Below are positions 42,893 to 52,501 of a stretch of DNA of 64,000 nt, in pieces; within the stretch, counting starts at the first letter, position 1, and every line of letters starts with the position of its first letter. The position numbers were made by a program, and so were the translations under genes. Below the pieces are notes generated by a model that searched no databases, was not told where the DNA came from, and was given only the letters and a program-made list of their open reading frames with translations. Origin of the DNA: Flavobacterium dankookense (GTDB lineage Bacteria; Bacteroidota; Bacteroidia; Flavobacteriales; Flavobacteriaceae); NCBI RefSeq assembly GCF_004362665.1, contig NZ_SNXR01000012.1, positions 62,001-126,000 on the forward strand, given 5' to 3'.

Positions 42893-43882
42893 TTATCTAA
42901 CTAATGCGGGTTCAACCCATTTGAATATTTTTGTTTCCTCTGGCAAAACCAATCGTTCCGAAATTTTCGCCATTCGTTCTGGCAATTTCATTAAATAGTC
43001 TCTTGCTTTTTCGGCTTCGGCAGTAAGATTTGTCATTTTGCCTATTTCCCATTTCTCATTTAATTTTTGAAGAATATCCACGTAATCAAAAGCGGTGTAA
43101 ACTCCCATTTTTTGTGCTGAATTTGAAAACTCTTCAAATGCGGTACTTATTCTTTCTCCTGACTCTCTCAAAAAGTGAGCTGGCATTGTGATTTTTTGCT
43201 TCATCATATATTGAAACGCCAACATCATTTCGCTAGGATCAACTTTAAAAATTTGATTTACAAATTCCGAATACGCATGATGATGACGCATTTCGTCGCC
43301 AGCAATCATTTTGCACATTTTTGACAATTTATTATCACCAAATTTTTTAGCAATTTGAGAAACTCTATTGTGCGAAATGTATGTTGCTAATTCTTGAAAA
43401 CTGGTGTAGACAAAGTTTTTATATGGATCTTTTCCAGTTCCAATATCAAAACCATCGTTGATTAAATGTTGTGTTGTTACCTCAACTTCACGCATGTTCA
43501 CTCGACCAGATAAATACAAATATTTATTCAATAAATCGCCATGACGATTTTCTTCGCCAGTCCATTGACGAACCCATTTTGACCAACCATTTCTTCCTTC
43601 ATTGTCAACACCTTCCACTTCCATTAGCCAAGATTCGTAGGTTGGCAAAGCTTCTTCTGTAATGGTATCTCCAACCATCACAACCCAAAAATCATACGGT
43701 AAATCTTTGGCTATTTCTCTTAATTCTTTTACTTCATCAAAAAAAGTTTCTTTTTCTGAATTGGGTAAAAAATCTGTTGGTTGCCATATTTTTTCTACTG
43801 GAATCAAAAATTGTTCGACAAAACTGTCTACTTTTTTTTCCAATAATTGCATTACTTCTAATCGAATATTATGTGCTGACAT
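42893..43882 (-). CDS. Acyl-ACP desaturase
   Basis: This is a soluble diiron enzyme that puts a cis double bond into acyl chains on acyl carrier protein. The 329-residue protein has the two iron-binding motifs EENRH (110-114) and DEMRH (196-200) in the ferritin-like four-helix core, with other ligand Glu residues in EELPT-like segments. It lies just downstream of a plsC-type acyltransferase in the same direction (3-nt gap), a membrane-lipid pair. The family is secure; the position of the double bond is not predictable. Confidence 0.92.
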   Translation of the reverse strand: MSAHNIRLEVMQLLEKKVDSFVEQFLIPVEKIWQPTDFLPNSEKETFFDEVKELREIAKDLPYDFWVVMVGDTITEEALPTYESWLMEVEGVDNEGRNGWSKWVRQWTGEENRHGDLLNKYLYLSGRVNMREVEVTTQHLINDGFDIGTGKDPYKNFVYTSFQELATYISHNRVSQIAKKFGDNKLSKMCKMIAGDEMRHHHAYSEFVNQIFKVDPSEMMLAFQYMMKQKITMPAHFLRESGERISTAFEEFSNSAQKMGVYTAFDYVDILQKLNEKWEIGKMTNLTAEAEKARDYLMKLPERMAKISERLVLPEETKIFKWVEPALVR

Positions 43883-43885
43883 AAT

Positions 43886-44620
43886 CTAATTTTTTATTGA
43901 TTGCACTACTGCCGTTTCTGTTTTCTCCATTATTTCTTCAAATGTATTTTCCTCAACCGAAATTGGTTCGTGAATTATAAATTTGATTTTTGTTCCCAAA
44001 CCCATCGGAAACGCACCAAATTTAACCATTTTCCACGAATTATTTATAGTAATTGGCACAACATAAGCATTTGGAGCATATTTACATAAGATTTTTAAAC
44101 CGCTTTGCGCAAATTCTTTTGGTTTTCCATCCTTGCTTCTTGTTCCTTCCGGAAAAATAACAGCCGAACGATTGTTCATTTGAATGTACTCCGACAAACC
44201 TTTAATCAGAGGAATGGCTTGCTTTGGATCTTTTCTATCGATCAGAATTGAACCACCATGACGTAAATTATAAGAAACACTCGGAATGCCTTTTCCTAGT
44301 TCTTTTTTACTAACAAACTTTGCGTGAAATCGTCTTAAAAACCAAATTATTCCGATAATGTCGTATAAACTTTGATGGTTGGCTACAAAAATTATTGGAA
44401 CTCCTTTTGGAATGCTTTCTCTATTTTCAAATGAATAAGTAGTTCCGAGAATATTGGTACATTTGGTTAAACAAAAGTTTAAATAATCCACACTTTTTTT
44501 ATGTGCTTGATAACCAAAAACATTGAAACAAACCCATTGAATGGGATGAAAAATCACCAATGTTAATCCAAAACACAAATAATAAATGACTGATATCGGA
44601 TAGGATATAATTTTCTCCAT
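43886..44620 (-). CDS. plsC: 1-acyl-glycerol-3-phosphate acyltransferase (PlsC-like)
   Basis: This enzyme makes phosphatidic acid from lysophosphatidic acid at the membrane. From an ATG at 44620 it has 244 residues with an N-terminal membrane segment, NHQSLYD (HX4D catalytic motif, His82/Asp87) and FPEGTRS (156-162). An in-frame ATG at 44692 would add 24 residues not typical of the family. It is upstream of the desaturase gene. A second, different acyltransferase is at 48451. Confidence 0.9.
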   Translation of the reverse strand: MEKIISYPISVIYYLCFGLTLVIFHPIQWVCFNVFGYQAHKKSVDYLNFCLTKCTNILGTTYSFENRESIPKGVPIIFVANHQSLYDIIGIIWFLRRFHAKFVSKKELGKGIPSVSYNLRHGGSILIDRKDPKQAIPLIKGLSEYIQMNNRSAVIFPEGTRSKDGKPKEFAQSGLKILCKYAPNAYVVPITINNSWKMVKFGAFPMGLGTKIKFIIHEPISVEENTFEEIMEKTETAVVQSIKN

Positions 44621-44746
44621 TACTAAAAAAATAGAGTGTAAAAGTAAAGAATAAATTTTTCTTAAAGATTGTTTATAATTCTTAAATTTCAAATGCTAAG
44701 TCATCAAAAAAACTATTATTTTTATGCCAATTAATTTTATAAAAAA

Positions 44747-45751
44747 ATGAGTTCAGAAAAAGAAGCCAAATTAAAAGCATTACAACTAACATTAGATAAA
44801 CTAGACAAAGCTTACGGTAAAGGAACTGTTATGAAAATGGGCGATAAAGCCGTTGAAGAAGTAGAAGTTATTTCCTCAGGTTCGCTTGGTCTAGATTTAG
44901 CATTAGGTGTAAATGGTTACCCAAAAGGAAGAGTTATTGAAATATATGGTCCGGAATCATCAGGGAAAACAACATTAACATTACATGCTATAGCCGAAGC
45001 TCAAAAAGCTGGTGGAATTGCTGCTTTTATTGATGCCGAACATGCATTTGATAGAAATTATGCCGAAAAATTAGGGGTAGATATTGAAAACCTTATCATT
45101 TCACAACCTGATAATGGTGAACAAGCATTAGAAATTGCTGAAAATCTTATCCGTTCTGGAGCTATAGATATTGTTGTAATTGACTCGGTTGCTGCCCTAA
45201 CGCCAAAAAGTGAAATCGAAGGCGAAATGGGCGATTCTAAAATGGGATTACACGCTCGTTTAATGTCACAAGCGCTAAGAAAACTTACTGGAACGATCAG
45301 CAAAACACATTGTACTGTTTTCTTTATCAATCAGTTGAGAGAGAAAATTGGCGTTATGTTTGGGAATCCAGAAACAACAACAGGTGGAAATGCATTGAAA
45401 TTTTATGCTTCCGTTCGTTTGGATATTCGTCGTGCTACACAAATAAAAGAAGGCGACAATGTCATAGGAAATAGAACTAAAGTTAAAGTAGTAAAAAATA
45501 AAGTTGCACCACCATTTAAAACTGCTGAATTTGATATTATGTATGGTGAAGGTGTTTCAAAAACAGGAGAAATTTTAGACTTAGCTGTAGAATTTGAAAT
45601 TATTAAAAAAGCAGGTTCATGGTTTAGTTATGGTGAAACAAAACTAGGTCAAGGTCGAGATGCGGTTAAATCACTAATAAAAGATAATCCAGAATTGGCA
45701 GACGAATTAGAACTTAAAATTAAAGAGCTAATCAAAGAGAATAACGCTTAA
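44747..45751 (+). CDS. recA: RecA recombinase
   Basis: This is an ATP-dependent DNA strand-exchange and SOS co-protease protein. The 334-residue length is normal. It has Walker A GPESSGKT (68-75), the Walker B region [12 protein letters not shown], loops L1/L2 ([17 protein letters not shown] and [21 protein letters not shown]) and the C-terminal domain. It is single, with a terminator after it. Confidence 0.98.
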   Translation: MSSEKEAKLKALQLTLDKLDKAYGKGTVMKMGDKAVEEVEVISSGSLGLDLALGVNGYPKGRVIEIYGPESSGKTTLTLHAIAEAQKAGGIAAFIDAEHAFDRNYAEKLGVDIENLIISQPDNGEQALEIAENLIRSGAIDIVVIDSVAALTPKSEIEGEMGDSKMGLHARLMSQALRKLTGTISKTHCTVFFINQLREKIGVMFGNPETTTGGNALKFYASVRLDIRRATQIKEGDNVIGNRTKVKVVKNKVAPPFKTAEFDIMYGEGVSKTGEILDLAVEFEIIKKAGSWFSYGETKLGQGRDAVKSLIKDNPELADELELKIKELIKENNA

Positions 45752-45757
45752 AAAAAA

Positions 45758-45786
45758 TAAAATCCTGCTAACAGCGGGATTTTTTT
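45758..45786 (+). terminator. recA terminator
   Basis: The stem AATCCTGC/GCGGGATT (one G-T pair) with loop TAACA is followed by six T residues. Confidence 0.88.
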
Positions 45787-45842
45787 ATCTAAAACACGCA
45801 ACCTTTAAATAAAAAAGGCATCTAACAAAAAATGAAAAAATA

Positions 45843-46259
45843 ATGAAACAGGTTATATTTATAGTATTAAGCAGTTTGCTTCTTTTCTCTTGTTCTTTAG
45901 ATGGAGAAGAGCAACAGTTAAATTTAGAAATTGTTCCTATTAGTCAAGTTGAAATGCCCACTGCATTTAAAGTAGATAGTATTACTGAAATTCCTATAAC
46001 GTACATAAGACCAACATCTTGTCACAACTTTGCTAATTTCTATTATAATAGCTTAGGAAATGAAAGAACAGTTGCTGTATATTGTACAAAAATAAATTCA
46101 ACAGAATGTGTTCCTGGTCAAGGAAATGATTATATTTTAACTGTACCGTTGAGTTTTAAACCGAAATCAGTAGGAACATATCATTTTAGATTTTGGACAG
46201 GTGTTGACGCTAATGGTGCTGACCAGTACATAGAATATGAAGCTGTAGTAAATAATTAA
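45843..46259 (+). CDS. Lipoprotein of unknown function upstream of an ECF sigma gene
   Basis: The 138-residue predicted lipoprotein has the signal MKQVIFIVLSSLLLFSC (Cys17). The mature part has four Cys (positions about 60, 79, 86 and in the ECVPG motif) and a beta-rich pattern ending TGVDANGADQYIEYEAVV. I do not recognise the family. It sits 10 nt before the sigma-factor gene and may be co-transcribed with it and the anti-sigma-like gene, suggesting a part in the same envelope response. Confidence 0.75.
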   Translation: MKQVIFIVLSSLLLFSCSLDGEEQQLNLEIVPISQVEMPTAFKVDSITEIPITYIRPTSCHNFANFYYNSLGNERTVAVYCTKINSTECVPGQGNDYILTVPLSFKPKSVGTYHFRFWTGVDANGADQYIEYEAVVNN

Positions 46260-46269
46260 TTATTTTCGC

Positions 46270-46818
46270 TTGAGTATAGAACAACTCATAGATGATTGCA
46301 AAAAGAATAACATAAAAGCACAAGAACAATTATATAGACAGTATGCTCCTAAATTGTTTTCTGTCTGCTTGAAATATTCTCGTAACTATACTGAAGCGCA
46401 AGATAATTTACAAGAAGGGTTTTTATTAATTTTTGAAAAAATACATTTATATTCTTTCAAAGGTTCATTTGACGGTTGGATTAGAAGAGTAATGGTTAAT
46501 TATATTCTTCAACAATATAGAAAAGAAACTTTTTTGAGTTTAGTAAAAGATGATGTTCCTGAGGATATTGATGTTGAAGTTGAAAATGAAGACGAAATAT
46601 CCGTTGAATATCTAACAAAAATTATTCAAGAATTGCCCGATAGATACAGACTGGTTTTCAATCTTTATGTAGTTGATGGCTATTCTCACCAAGAAATTGC
46701 AGATATGCTTTCGATAAATATAGGAACATCAAAATCAAATTTGTCAAGAGCAAAAATGATTTTAAAAGAAAAAATAGAACAAAATACAGGTAATAAAAAT
46801 ATACCTTCAATACAATGA
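46270..46818 (+). CDS. ECF-type RNA polymerase sigma factor
   Basis: The 182-residue sigma factor of the ECF group has region 2 (QLYRQYAPKLFSVCLKYSRN, AQDNLQEGFLLIFEKI and SFKGSFDGWIRRVMVNYIL) and region 4 (LPDRYRLVFNLYVVDGYSHQEIADMLSINIGTSKSNLSRAK). The start is TTG at 46270. It overlaps the next gene by 4 nt, which encodes a membrane protein likely to be its anti-sigma factor. Its regulon is unknown. Confidence 0.94.
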   Translation: MSIEQLIDDCKKNNIKAQEQLYRQYAPKLFSVCLKYSRNYTEAQDNLQEGFLLIFEKIHLYSFKGSFDGWIRRVMVNYILQQYRKETFLSLVKDDVPEDIDVEVENEDEISVEYLTKIIQELPDRYRLVFNLYVVDGYSHQEIADMLSINIGTSKSNLSRAKMILKEKIEQNTGNKNIPSIQ

Positions 46819-48362
46819 GTGAAAGAAAAAAAATAGATCAACTCTTTCAGGAAAAATTTCAAGATTTTGAAGTTACTCCGCCAGAAATTGTTTGGTCAAC
46901 TATTGAAGAAAGGCTAAAAGAAAAGAAAAAACGAAGAGTTATTCCTTTTTGGTGGTGGACTTCTGGAGTTGCAGCACTTTTCGTTATTGGCCTTTTTATA
47001 TGGAATTCCAATGATGACGTAGTTATCAATCCTAACAACAATGTTGTGATTGATAGTAAAAACGATACGTCTAATGAAAAAGACAATACCATTTCGGTAG
47101 AAAAAAAGAATTCTGAAATCAATAGTTCACTAGAAAAATCGAAAGAGACACAAGTTACAGAAGATGCCATTGTTGCAACTGATTCTGATTTAAAAACAAA
47201 AGAAAATTTAAACTCAGAAAAAGACAAAGAGCAAAATCCAACTGGAAAATCTTCTAGAAAAACGAAAAGATCAATCAATTCATTTGAAAAAAATGTTTCA
47301 GATGAAGCGACAGTAGCTAATCATAATAAGCATAAACAAAAAATAAAAAATACTGGTACTGAAGCATTTGTTAATCAAAATTCAGAAAGAAATTCAAATA
47401 ATAGTCTCGCCGAAAACAAAATAACTGAAGACGAAAAAATTATAAAAAACAATTTCAATTCGCCAGAAAAACAAAACGAATTGAAAACAGAAAACAATAT
47501 CAGCATTGATAAAATTGCTATGAAAAATCAAGAAGATATTGCTATAAAAGGTGAAAATAATGCTGCCAAAGATTCTACAGCAATTGCTACTGTAGAAACA
47601 AACAAATTGGAAGAATTGCTTAATGAAAAAGAAAAACAGATTGCCAAAGAACAAAAATTAAATAGGTGGCAAGTTACACCTAATCTTGCTCCTATTTATT
47701 TTGGTTCGTTCTCTGATGGTTCGCCTCTTGATGAAAATCTTGATGAAAACACTAAAGCATACAATACCAATTTAAGTTATGGTGTTGCTGTGAATTATGC
47801 TGTGAATAAAAAAATAAAAGTTAGAACAGGTATCAATGCTTTTACCGTTGATTATAACACTAACGATATTGTTTTTTTTCAAAACAGTAATGCAAGGATG
47901 ATGAAAAATGTTGAGCCAACTTTACAAGGTTCTTTAATTGAAATTATACCAATTAAAAATTTAAATACAACATCATTTAATAAATTACAAACAGAACAAA
48001 ATGATGGCGTTTTAAATCAAAGAATGGGTTTCATCGAACTGCCTTTGGAACTTTCATATAAAGTAGTTGACAGTAAATTTGGAATAGAAATTCTTGGCGG
48101 AATGAGTACAATGTTTCTAAGCAATAATGAAGTTTTTCTTGAAGCTGATGGCATGAGAATGAAACTTGGAGAAGCTACCAACTTAAACACTGTTCATTTT
48201 AGTACTAATCTTGGTTTGGGTTTGAATTATAAGTTTTATAAACAATTTCAAGCTAGAATTGAACCGACATTTAAATATCAAATCAATACATTCTCAAGAG
48301 ATTCTGAGAATTTCAAGCCATACATTATTGGAATTTATTCTGGTATTAGTTACAGTTTTTAG
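46815..48362 (+). CDS. Anti-sigma-like membrane protein fused to a beta-barrel domain
   Basis: The 515-residue protein has three parts. Residues 1-50 are cytosolic, and a membrane helix follows (IPFWWWTSGVAALFVIGLFIW). A long Asn/Lys/Glu-rich low-complexity stretch spans about 70-280. The C-terminal domain (about 285-515) has beta-strand pattern and ends in YSGISYSF like a porin. The N-terminal part and the 4-nt overlap with the sigma gene fit an anti-sigma role. The barrel-like end suggests span across the periplasm. Similar architectures occur in Flavobacteriia. Confidence 0.75.
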   Translation: MSERKKIDQLFQEKFQDFEVTPPEIVWSTIEERLKEKKKRRVIPFWWWTSGVAALFVIGLFIWNSNDDVVINPNNNVVIDSKNDTSNEKDNTISVEKKNSEINSSLEKSKETQVTEDAIVATDSDLKTKENLNSEKDKEQNPTGKSSRKTKRSINSFEKNVSDEATVANHNKHKQKIKNTGTEAFVNQNSERNSNNSLAENKITEDEKIIKNNFNSPEKQNELKTENNISIDKIAMKNQEDIAIKGENNAAKDSTAIATVETNKLEELLNEKEKQIAKEQKLNRWQVTPNLAPIYFGSFSDGSPLDENLDENTKAYNTNLSYGVAVNYAVNKKIKVRTGINAFTVDYNTNDIVFFQNSNARMMKNVEPTLQGSLIEIIPIKNLNTTSFNKLQTEQNDGVLNQRMGFIELPLELSYKVVDSKFGIEILGGMSTMFLSNNEVFLEADGMRMKLGEATNLNTVHFSTNLGLGLNYKFYKQFQARIEPTFKYQINTFSRDSENFKPYIIGIYSGISYSF

Positions 48363-48396
48363 TTTGTTAAAAGTTTAAAAAAATTAGTTAAGTGGT

Positions 48397-48450
48397 GTTA
48401 TTGGCTTTCGAGCAATAACTAAAAAGAGTTCCTAATCAAGGAACTCTTTT
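48397..48450. terminator. Tandem hairpins between convergent genes
   Basis: GTTATTG/CAATAAC (48397-48418) and AAAAGAGTTCC/GGAACTCTTTT (about 48422-48450). The second has T-tracts both ways and would terminate both transcripts. Confidence 0.85.
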
Positions 48451-49188
48451 TTATTTCAAATCGTTTTGTAATTCGGTTAAAATTATTTTTCTAACCTCTT
48501 CCTTTACAATTTTTTTATACTCTGGGTTTTGGTTTTTTGTTTCAAAAAAACGATGCACTTTTGCTCTCATTAATCCTGGATTTCCACTTAAAAAAGTATA
48601 GGAAAAATGACGTTTGTTATCATAAAAAGTCAAAGGTACAATTGGCAATTGATGCTCAATCGCTAATCGAAATGCACCATCTTTAAAGTCGTCTAAAAGA
48701 ACACTTTCATCTGGAACGCCACCTTCGGGGAAAATACAAATACTCAATCCTTGATTAATTCTAGTTTGTGCTCTATTAAATACTTCCATTCTGCTTTTAG
48801 AACTACTTCTGTCAACCAAAATACATGTTCGTTTGTAGAAAAATCCAAACAAAGGAATTTTCGAAAGTTCTTTTTTCCCAACAAATACAAAAGGATTTTT
48901 CACAATTGAAAGCATCAACATAATATCGGTCATCGAAGTATGATTGGCAACAAACATATAGCTTTTCCCTTCTTCGATTTCTTGTTCAAAAGTAACTCTA
49001 GTTGGGAAACCCATTCCGAAAAGAATACATTTTGCCCAAATTCTGGCCATCACAAAAAAATAAGGATACCATTTTTCCGAAAGTATCGAAATGAACAAAA
49101 ACGGAAACATCACTATTATTGGAATCGCCATTAGGATATAAAACCAAACTCGATATAATGTCCAAAAAATAATTTTTACTGCTCTCAT
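48451..49188 (-). CDS. PlsC-family acyltransferase, second copy
   Basis: The 245-residue membrane acyltransferase has an N-terminal hydrophobic segment, NHTSMTD (His83/Asp88) and FPEGG (153-157). Its motifs and flanks differ from the 43886 gene, so it probably has a different acceptor or acyl choice in glycerophospholipid or other lipid synthesis. Its start is near the divergent trpS promoter. Confidence 0.9.
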   Translation of the reverse strand: MRAVKIIFWTLYRVWFYILMAIPIIVMFPFLFISILSEKWYPYFFVMARIWAKCILFGMGFPTRVTFEQEIEEGKSYMFVANHTSMTDIMLMLSIVKNPFVFVGKKELSKIPLFGFFYKRTCILVDRSSSKSRMEVFNRAQTRINQGLSICIFPEGGVPDESVLLDDFKDGAFRLAIEHQLPIVPLTFYDNKRHFSYTFLSGNPGLMRAKVHRFFETKNQNPEYKKIVKEEVRKIILTELQNDLK

Positions 49189-49233
49189 GTGGTCAAATGT
49201 AATAAAACGTATGCAATTTTTGTAACAAACGAT

Positions 49234-49241
49234 TAACTTTG
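49234..49241 (+). promoter_or_regulatory. Candidate -7 element of trpS
   Basis: TAACTTTG matches TAnnTTTG, 41 nt before the trpS ATG. A well-spaced -33 was not found. Confidence 0.4.
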
Positions 49242-49282
49242 CGGTAAAATCAATTTCGATACTGAAATAAATTCAGCAAACT

Positions 49283-50269
49283 ATGTCAAGAATATTAACC
49301 GGAGTACAAAGTACAGGAACGCCACATTTAGGAAATTTATTAGGAGCAATTATTCCAGCCATTGAGTTATCAAAAGACGAAAAGAACGAAACTTTTCTTT
49401 TTATCGCCGATTTGCATTCGATTACTCAAATTAAAGATGGCGAAACGCTTCGAGCAAATACTTACAGTGTTGCGGCAACATGGCTTGCTTGTGGTTTGGA
49501 TGTAAACAAAGTGGTTTTCTATCGCCAAAGCGACGTAGCACAAACGGCTGAATTATCTTGGTATTTGAGCTGTTTTTTCCCATTTCAACGCTTGACTTTA
49601 GCACATTCTTTTAAAGATAAAGCCGATAGATTAGCCGATGTCAATGCGGGATTGTTTTCCTATCCAATGTTGATGGCTGCGGATATTTTGTTGTATGATA
49701 TCGATTTTGTTCCAGTTGGAAAAGACCAAATGCAACACATTGAAATTACTCGTGATGTTGCTTCAAAATTCAACAATCAAATGGGTGAAACTTTTGTACT
49801 TCCCGAAGGAAAAGTACAAGAAGAAACCATGTACATTCCTGGCACAGATGGACACAAAATGAGTAAATCTCGTGGTAATATCATCAACATTTTCCTAGAT
49901 GACAAAGCATTGCGTAAGCAAATCATGAGCATTGAAACTGATAGTACACCGCTTGAAGAACCGAAAAATCCAGATACGTGCAAAATTTTTGCGATTTATA
50001 AATTAGTTGCAACTACTGAACAAATTGCCGAAATGAAGTTAAAATACCAAAATGTTAATCGTGATTTTGGTTATGGTCATGCGAAACAAGCCTTGTTTGA
50101 ACTTATCGTGGAACGTTTTAAAACCGAAAGAGAAAAATACAATTACTATATTAACAATCTAGATGAAGTGGATCAACTTTTAAAAGAAGGCGCCAAAAAA
50201 GCTTCAATTGTAGCTGATGGGGTTTTGAATAAAGTTAGAGAAAAATTGGGGTTTGAAAAAGCTAAATAG
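49283..50269 (+). CDS. trpS: Tryptophanyl-tRNA synthetase
   Basis: This enzyme charges tRNA-Trp with tryptophan. The 328-residue class I synthetase has the HIGH-like TPHLGN (13-18) and KMSKS (192-196) and a length typical of bacterial TrpRS. It is convergent with dprA, overlapping by 8 nt at the 3' ends. Confidence 0.97.
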   Translation: MSRILTGVQSTGTPHLGNLLGAIIPAIELSKDEKNETFLFIADLHSITQIKDGETLRANTYSVAATWLACGLDVNKVVFYRQSDVAQTAELSWYLSCFFPFQRLTLAHSFKDKADRLADVNAGLFSYPMLMAADILLYDIDFVPVGKDQMQHIEITRDVASKFNNQMGETFVLPEGKVQEETMYIPGTDGHKMSKSRGNIINIFLDDKALRKQIMSIETDSTPLEEPKNPDTCKIFAIYKLVATTEQIAEMKLKYQNVNRDFGYGHAKQALFELIVERFKTEREKYNYYINNLDEVDQLLKEGAKKASIVADGVLNKVREKLGFEKAK

Positions 50270-51377
50270 CCTCAAATAATTTTCCAGGCAAAGGTCTAAT
50301 CACACCTTTCAATTCCATATTCAGCAATATTGAAGAAATTTTAAATATTGGAAATTCACAATCGAGAGCAATTACATCCAGTAGTTGCTTTCCGTTTTTT
50401 TGGAGATAATCATAAATTTTTTGCTCATCATTATCTAAAGAAACAAAAAGTTGTTTTTGTATTGTTTTGGCATTATTTGAAGTTGTTGATTGCTCCAATT
50501 CCCAATTTAAAATATAAGCCAAATCTGCCGCTGAAGTCATTAAGTTGGCTCGTTGAGTTTTTATCAAATCATTACATCCTTGACTTAACTTATCTGTCGT
50601 TCTTCCAGGAACAGCAAAAACATCTCGATTATAATCATTTGCCAAGTTAGCCGTAATTAATGAACCTCCTTTTTCAGCACTTTCAATTACGATTGTGGCT
50701 TCACTCATTCCGGCAACAATTCTATTACGACGGACAAAATTTTCTTTATCCGGATTAGAACTACTCCAAAATTCGGTTAAAAAACCTCCATTTTGTTCCA
50801 TTTTAGCTACATACTTTTTATGTGTTTTGGGATAAATTTGATTCAATCCATGTGCTAAAACACCAACCGTTTGAAGGTTGTTTTCCATAGCTGCTTGATG
50901 CGCAACAATATCAACACCATAAGCAAATCCACTGACAATGACTGGATTGAAAACGGCTAAATCTTCTATAAGTTTTTTGCAAAATTCAGTACCATAGGAA
51001 GTGATTTGTCTTGTTCCAACAATGCTAATCATCCTGCGATTTTGGAAATCCAAATTGCCCGACGCAAATAATACTATTGGACCATCGATACAGTGTTTTA
51101 ACCTGTCAGGATAGTTGTAATCTTTGTAATAAAGACAATCAATCTTCTCATTTTGGATAAATCCAACTTCTTCTTCCGCTTTTGTGAGTACTGTTTTATC
51201 TTTAAGATTTTTAATCAAAATATCACCAACACCATCGATGCTTTTGAGATGTGATGGCTTTGCATCAAATACTTCTTTGGCAGAACCACAGTGATTAATG
51301 AGTTTTTTGGCAACAACATCGCCAACACCTTCTACTTTTTGCAAAGCCAACACATAATGTAAATCTTCTAAAACCAT
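50262..51377 (-). CDS. dprA: DNA processing protein DprA/Smf
   Basis: DprA loads RecA on incoming single-stranded DNA during natural transformation. The 371-residue protein has an N-terminal helix-hairpin-helix part (VEGVGDVVAKKLI, GVGDILIKNL). The Rossmann-like core has SIVGTRQITSYGTEFCKKL, GFAYGVDIVAHQAAM and KGGSLITANLAND. A C-terminal winged helix follows. It is divergent from the SPOR-protein gene. Confidence 0.95.
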   Translation of the reverse strand: MVLEDLHYVLALQKVEGVGDVVAKKLINHCGSAKEVFDAKPSHLKSIDGVGDILIKNLKDKTVLTKAEEEVGFIQNEKIDCLYYKDYNYPDRLKHCIDGPIVLFASGNLDFQNRRMISIVGTRQITSYGTEFCKKLIEDLAVFNPVIVSGFAYGVDIVAHQAAMENNLQTVGVLAHGLNQIYPKTHKKYVAKMEQNGGFLTEFWSSSNPDKENFVRRNRIVAGMSEATIVIESAEKGGSLITANLANDYNRDVFAVPGRTTDKLSQGCNDLIKTQRANLMTSAADLAYILNWELEQSTTSNNAKTIQKQLFVSLDNDEQKIYDYLQKNGKQLLDVIALDCEFPIFKISSILLNMELKGVIRPLPGKLFEAI

Positions 51378-51445
51378 CCTTATTATTTGTGGGGCAATTT
51401 ATACAATTTTTTATTGCGATTGTTAATAAATTCTGTGAATATTTT

Positions 51446-51475
51446 TTTGCCAAAAGCATTGTTTATCTAAATTTG
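51446..51475 (+). promoter_or_regulatory. Promoter giving a near-leaderless transcript
   Basis: TTTG (51446-51449), an 18-nt spacer and TAAATTTG (51468-51475) are seen. The ATG begins 6 nt after the -7 element, so the mRNA would start at about the first codon. Confidence 0.65.
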
Positions 51476-51480
51476 TTGCC

Positions 51481-52443
51481 ATGAAGATTGAACAATATAT
51501 TTCCCAATTACTTTACCGTTATCAATGCGTTACCGTTCCGGGTTTTGGTGCTTTTTTGACCGAAAACCAATCGGCACGAATAGATGAAAATACAAATTCG
51601 TTTTTTCCTCCTTCCAAATTGATTTCATTCAATCCTTATATTAAAAATAACGACGGATTGCTTGCTAATCATTTGGCGCAAGCAGAAAAAATATCATACG
51701 AAGTTGCTATCACTATCATTCAAAACGAAGTGACGGTTTGGAAAGAGAAAATTCAAGAAATTGGACAATTTTCAATCAAAAACATTGGTGGATTTCGTTT
51801 AAATTCTGAAAAAAATATTGTTTTCATTCCTGCTGAACAAATCAATTATTTGAAAGAATCGTTCGGATTGAGTAATTATATCTCGCCGTCAGTTCAAAGA
51901 GAAACACTTCGTGAAGTGTATAAAGAACAAGCGGAAGCCATAGAAGAAATTGTACCGATTGCTATTACTCCAGAAAGAAGAAATAATAAAAATTGGTTAA
52001 AATATGCCGCTGTATTTTTACTAACAGCTGGAATTTCTGGTGTTGTAGGCTTTAAACTTTATGAAAATTACGAAAACCGAATTGCACAAGAAACGCTTTT
52101 GGTTGAAACTAATGTTCAGAAAAAGGTAAATCAAAAAATACAAGAAGCAACTTTTTTTATTGAAAATCCTTTACCAAGTGTGACTTTAACAGTTCCATCA
52201 AGCGAAGAAAAACAACCTTATCATGTTGTTGCTGGTGCTTTTAGAATTGAAAATAATGCCGAAAACGCTTATAAAACGTTGTTGCGATTAGGATTTAAAG
52301 CAAAAAGATTACCGCCTAATAAACATGGTTTACATCCGGTTCTTTATGGAAGTTTTTCGTCTTACTCTGAAGCACATAATGCTATGAAAGACATCAAAAA
52401 GCTGGACAACAAAGATGCTTGGTTGCTTATTGAAGAATTATAA
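51481..52443 (+). CDS. HU-CCDC81 and SPOR domain protein
   Basis: The 320-residue protein has an N-terminal HU-like domain of the CCDC81 type (about 1-130, YISQLLYRYQCVTVPGFGAFL). One membrane helix follows (WLKYAAVFLLTAGISGVVGF). A C-terminal SPOR domain (about 245-320, PYHVVAGAFRIENNAENA ... LYGSFSSYSEAHNAM) binds peptidoglycan stripped of stem peptides at division sites. This cytosol-to-periplasm layout is typical of Bacteroidota cell-envelope proteins and suggests a division or chromosome-envelope role. Confidence 0.9.
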   Translation: MKIEQYISQLLYRYQCVTVPGFGAFLTENQSARIDENTNSFFPPSKLISFNPYIKNNDGLLANHLAQAEKISYEVAITIIQNEVTVWKEKIQEIGQFSIKNIGGFRLNSEKNIVFIPAEQINYLKESFGLSNYISPSVQRETLREVYKEQAEAIEEIVPIAITPERRNNKNWLKYAAVFLLTAGISGVVGFKLYENYENRIAQETLLVETNVQKKVNQKIQEATFFIENPLPSVTLTVPSSEEKQPYHVVAGAFRIENNAENAYKTLLRLGFKAKRLPPNKHGLHPVLYGSFSSYSEAHNAMKDIKKLDNKDAWLLIEEL

Positions 52444-52483
52444 AATATATCCTGAGAAATCAGGATTTTTTATTTGCAGTAAT

Positions 52484-52491
52484 TACCTTTG
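52484..52491 (+). promoter_or_regulatory. -7 element setting the thioesterase start
   Basis: TACCTTTG lies inside the possible longer reading frame and 10 nt before the ATG at 52502, supporting the shorter product. Confidence 0.5.
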
Positions 52492-52501
52492 CAAAAAAAG
52501 T

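Noticed and set aside
52415..52501. Longer N-terminus for the thioesterase
   Set aside because: It overlaps the SPOR gene end and contains a -7 promoter element. The ATG at 52502 gives a normal family length.
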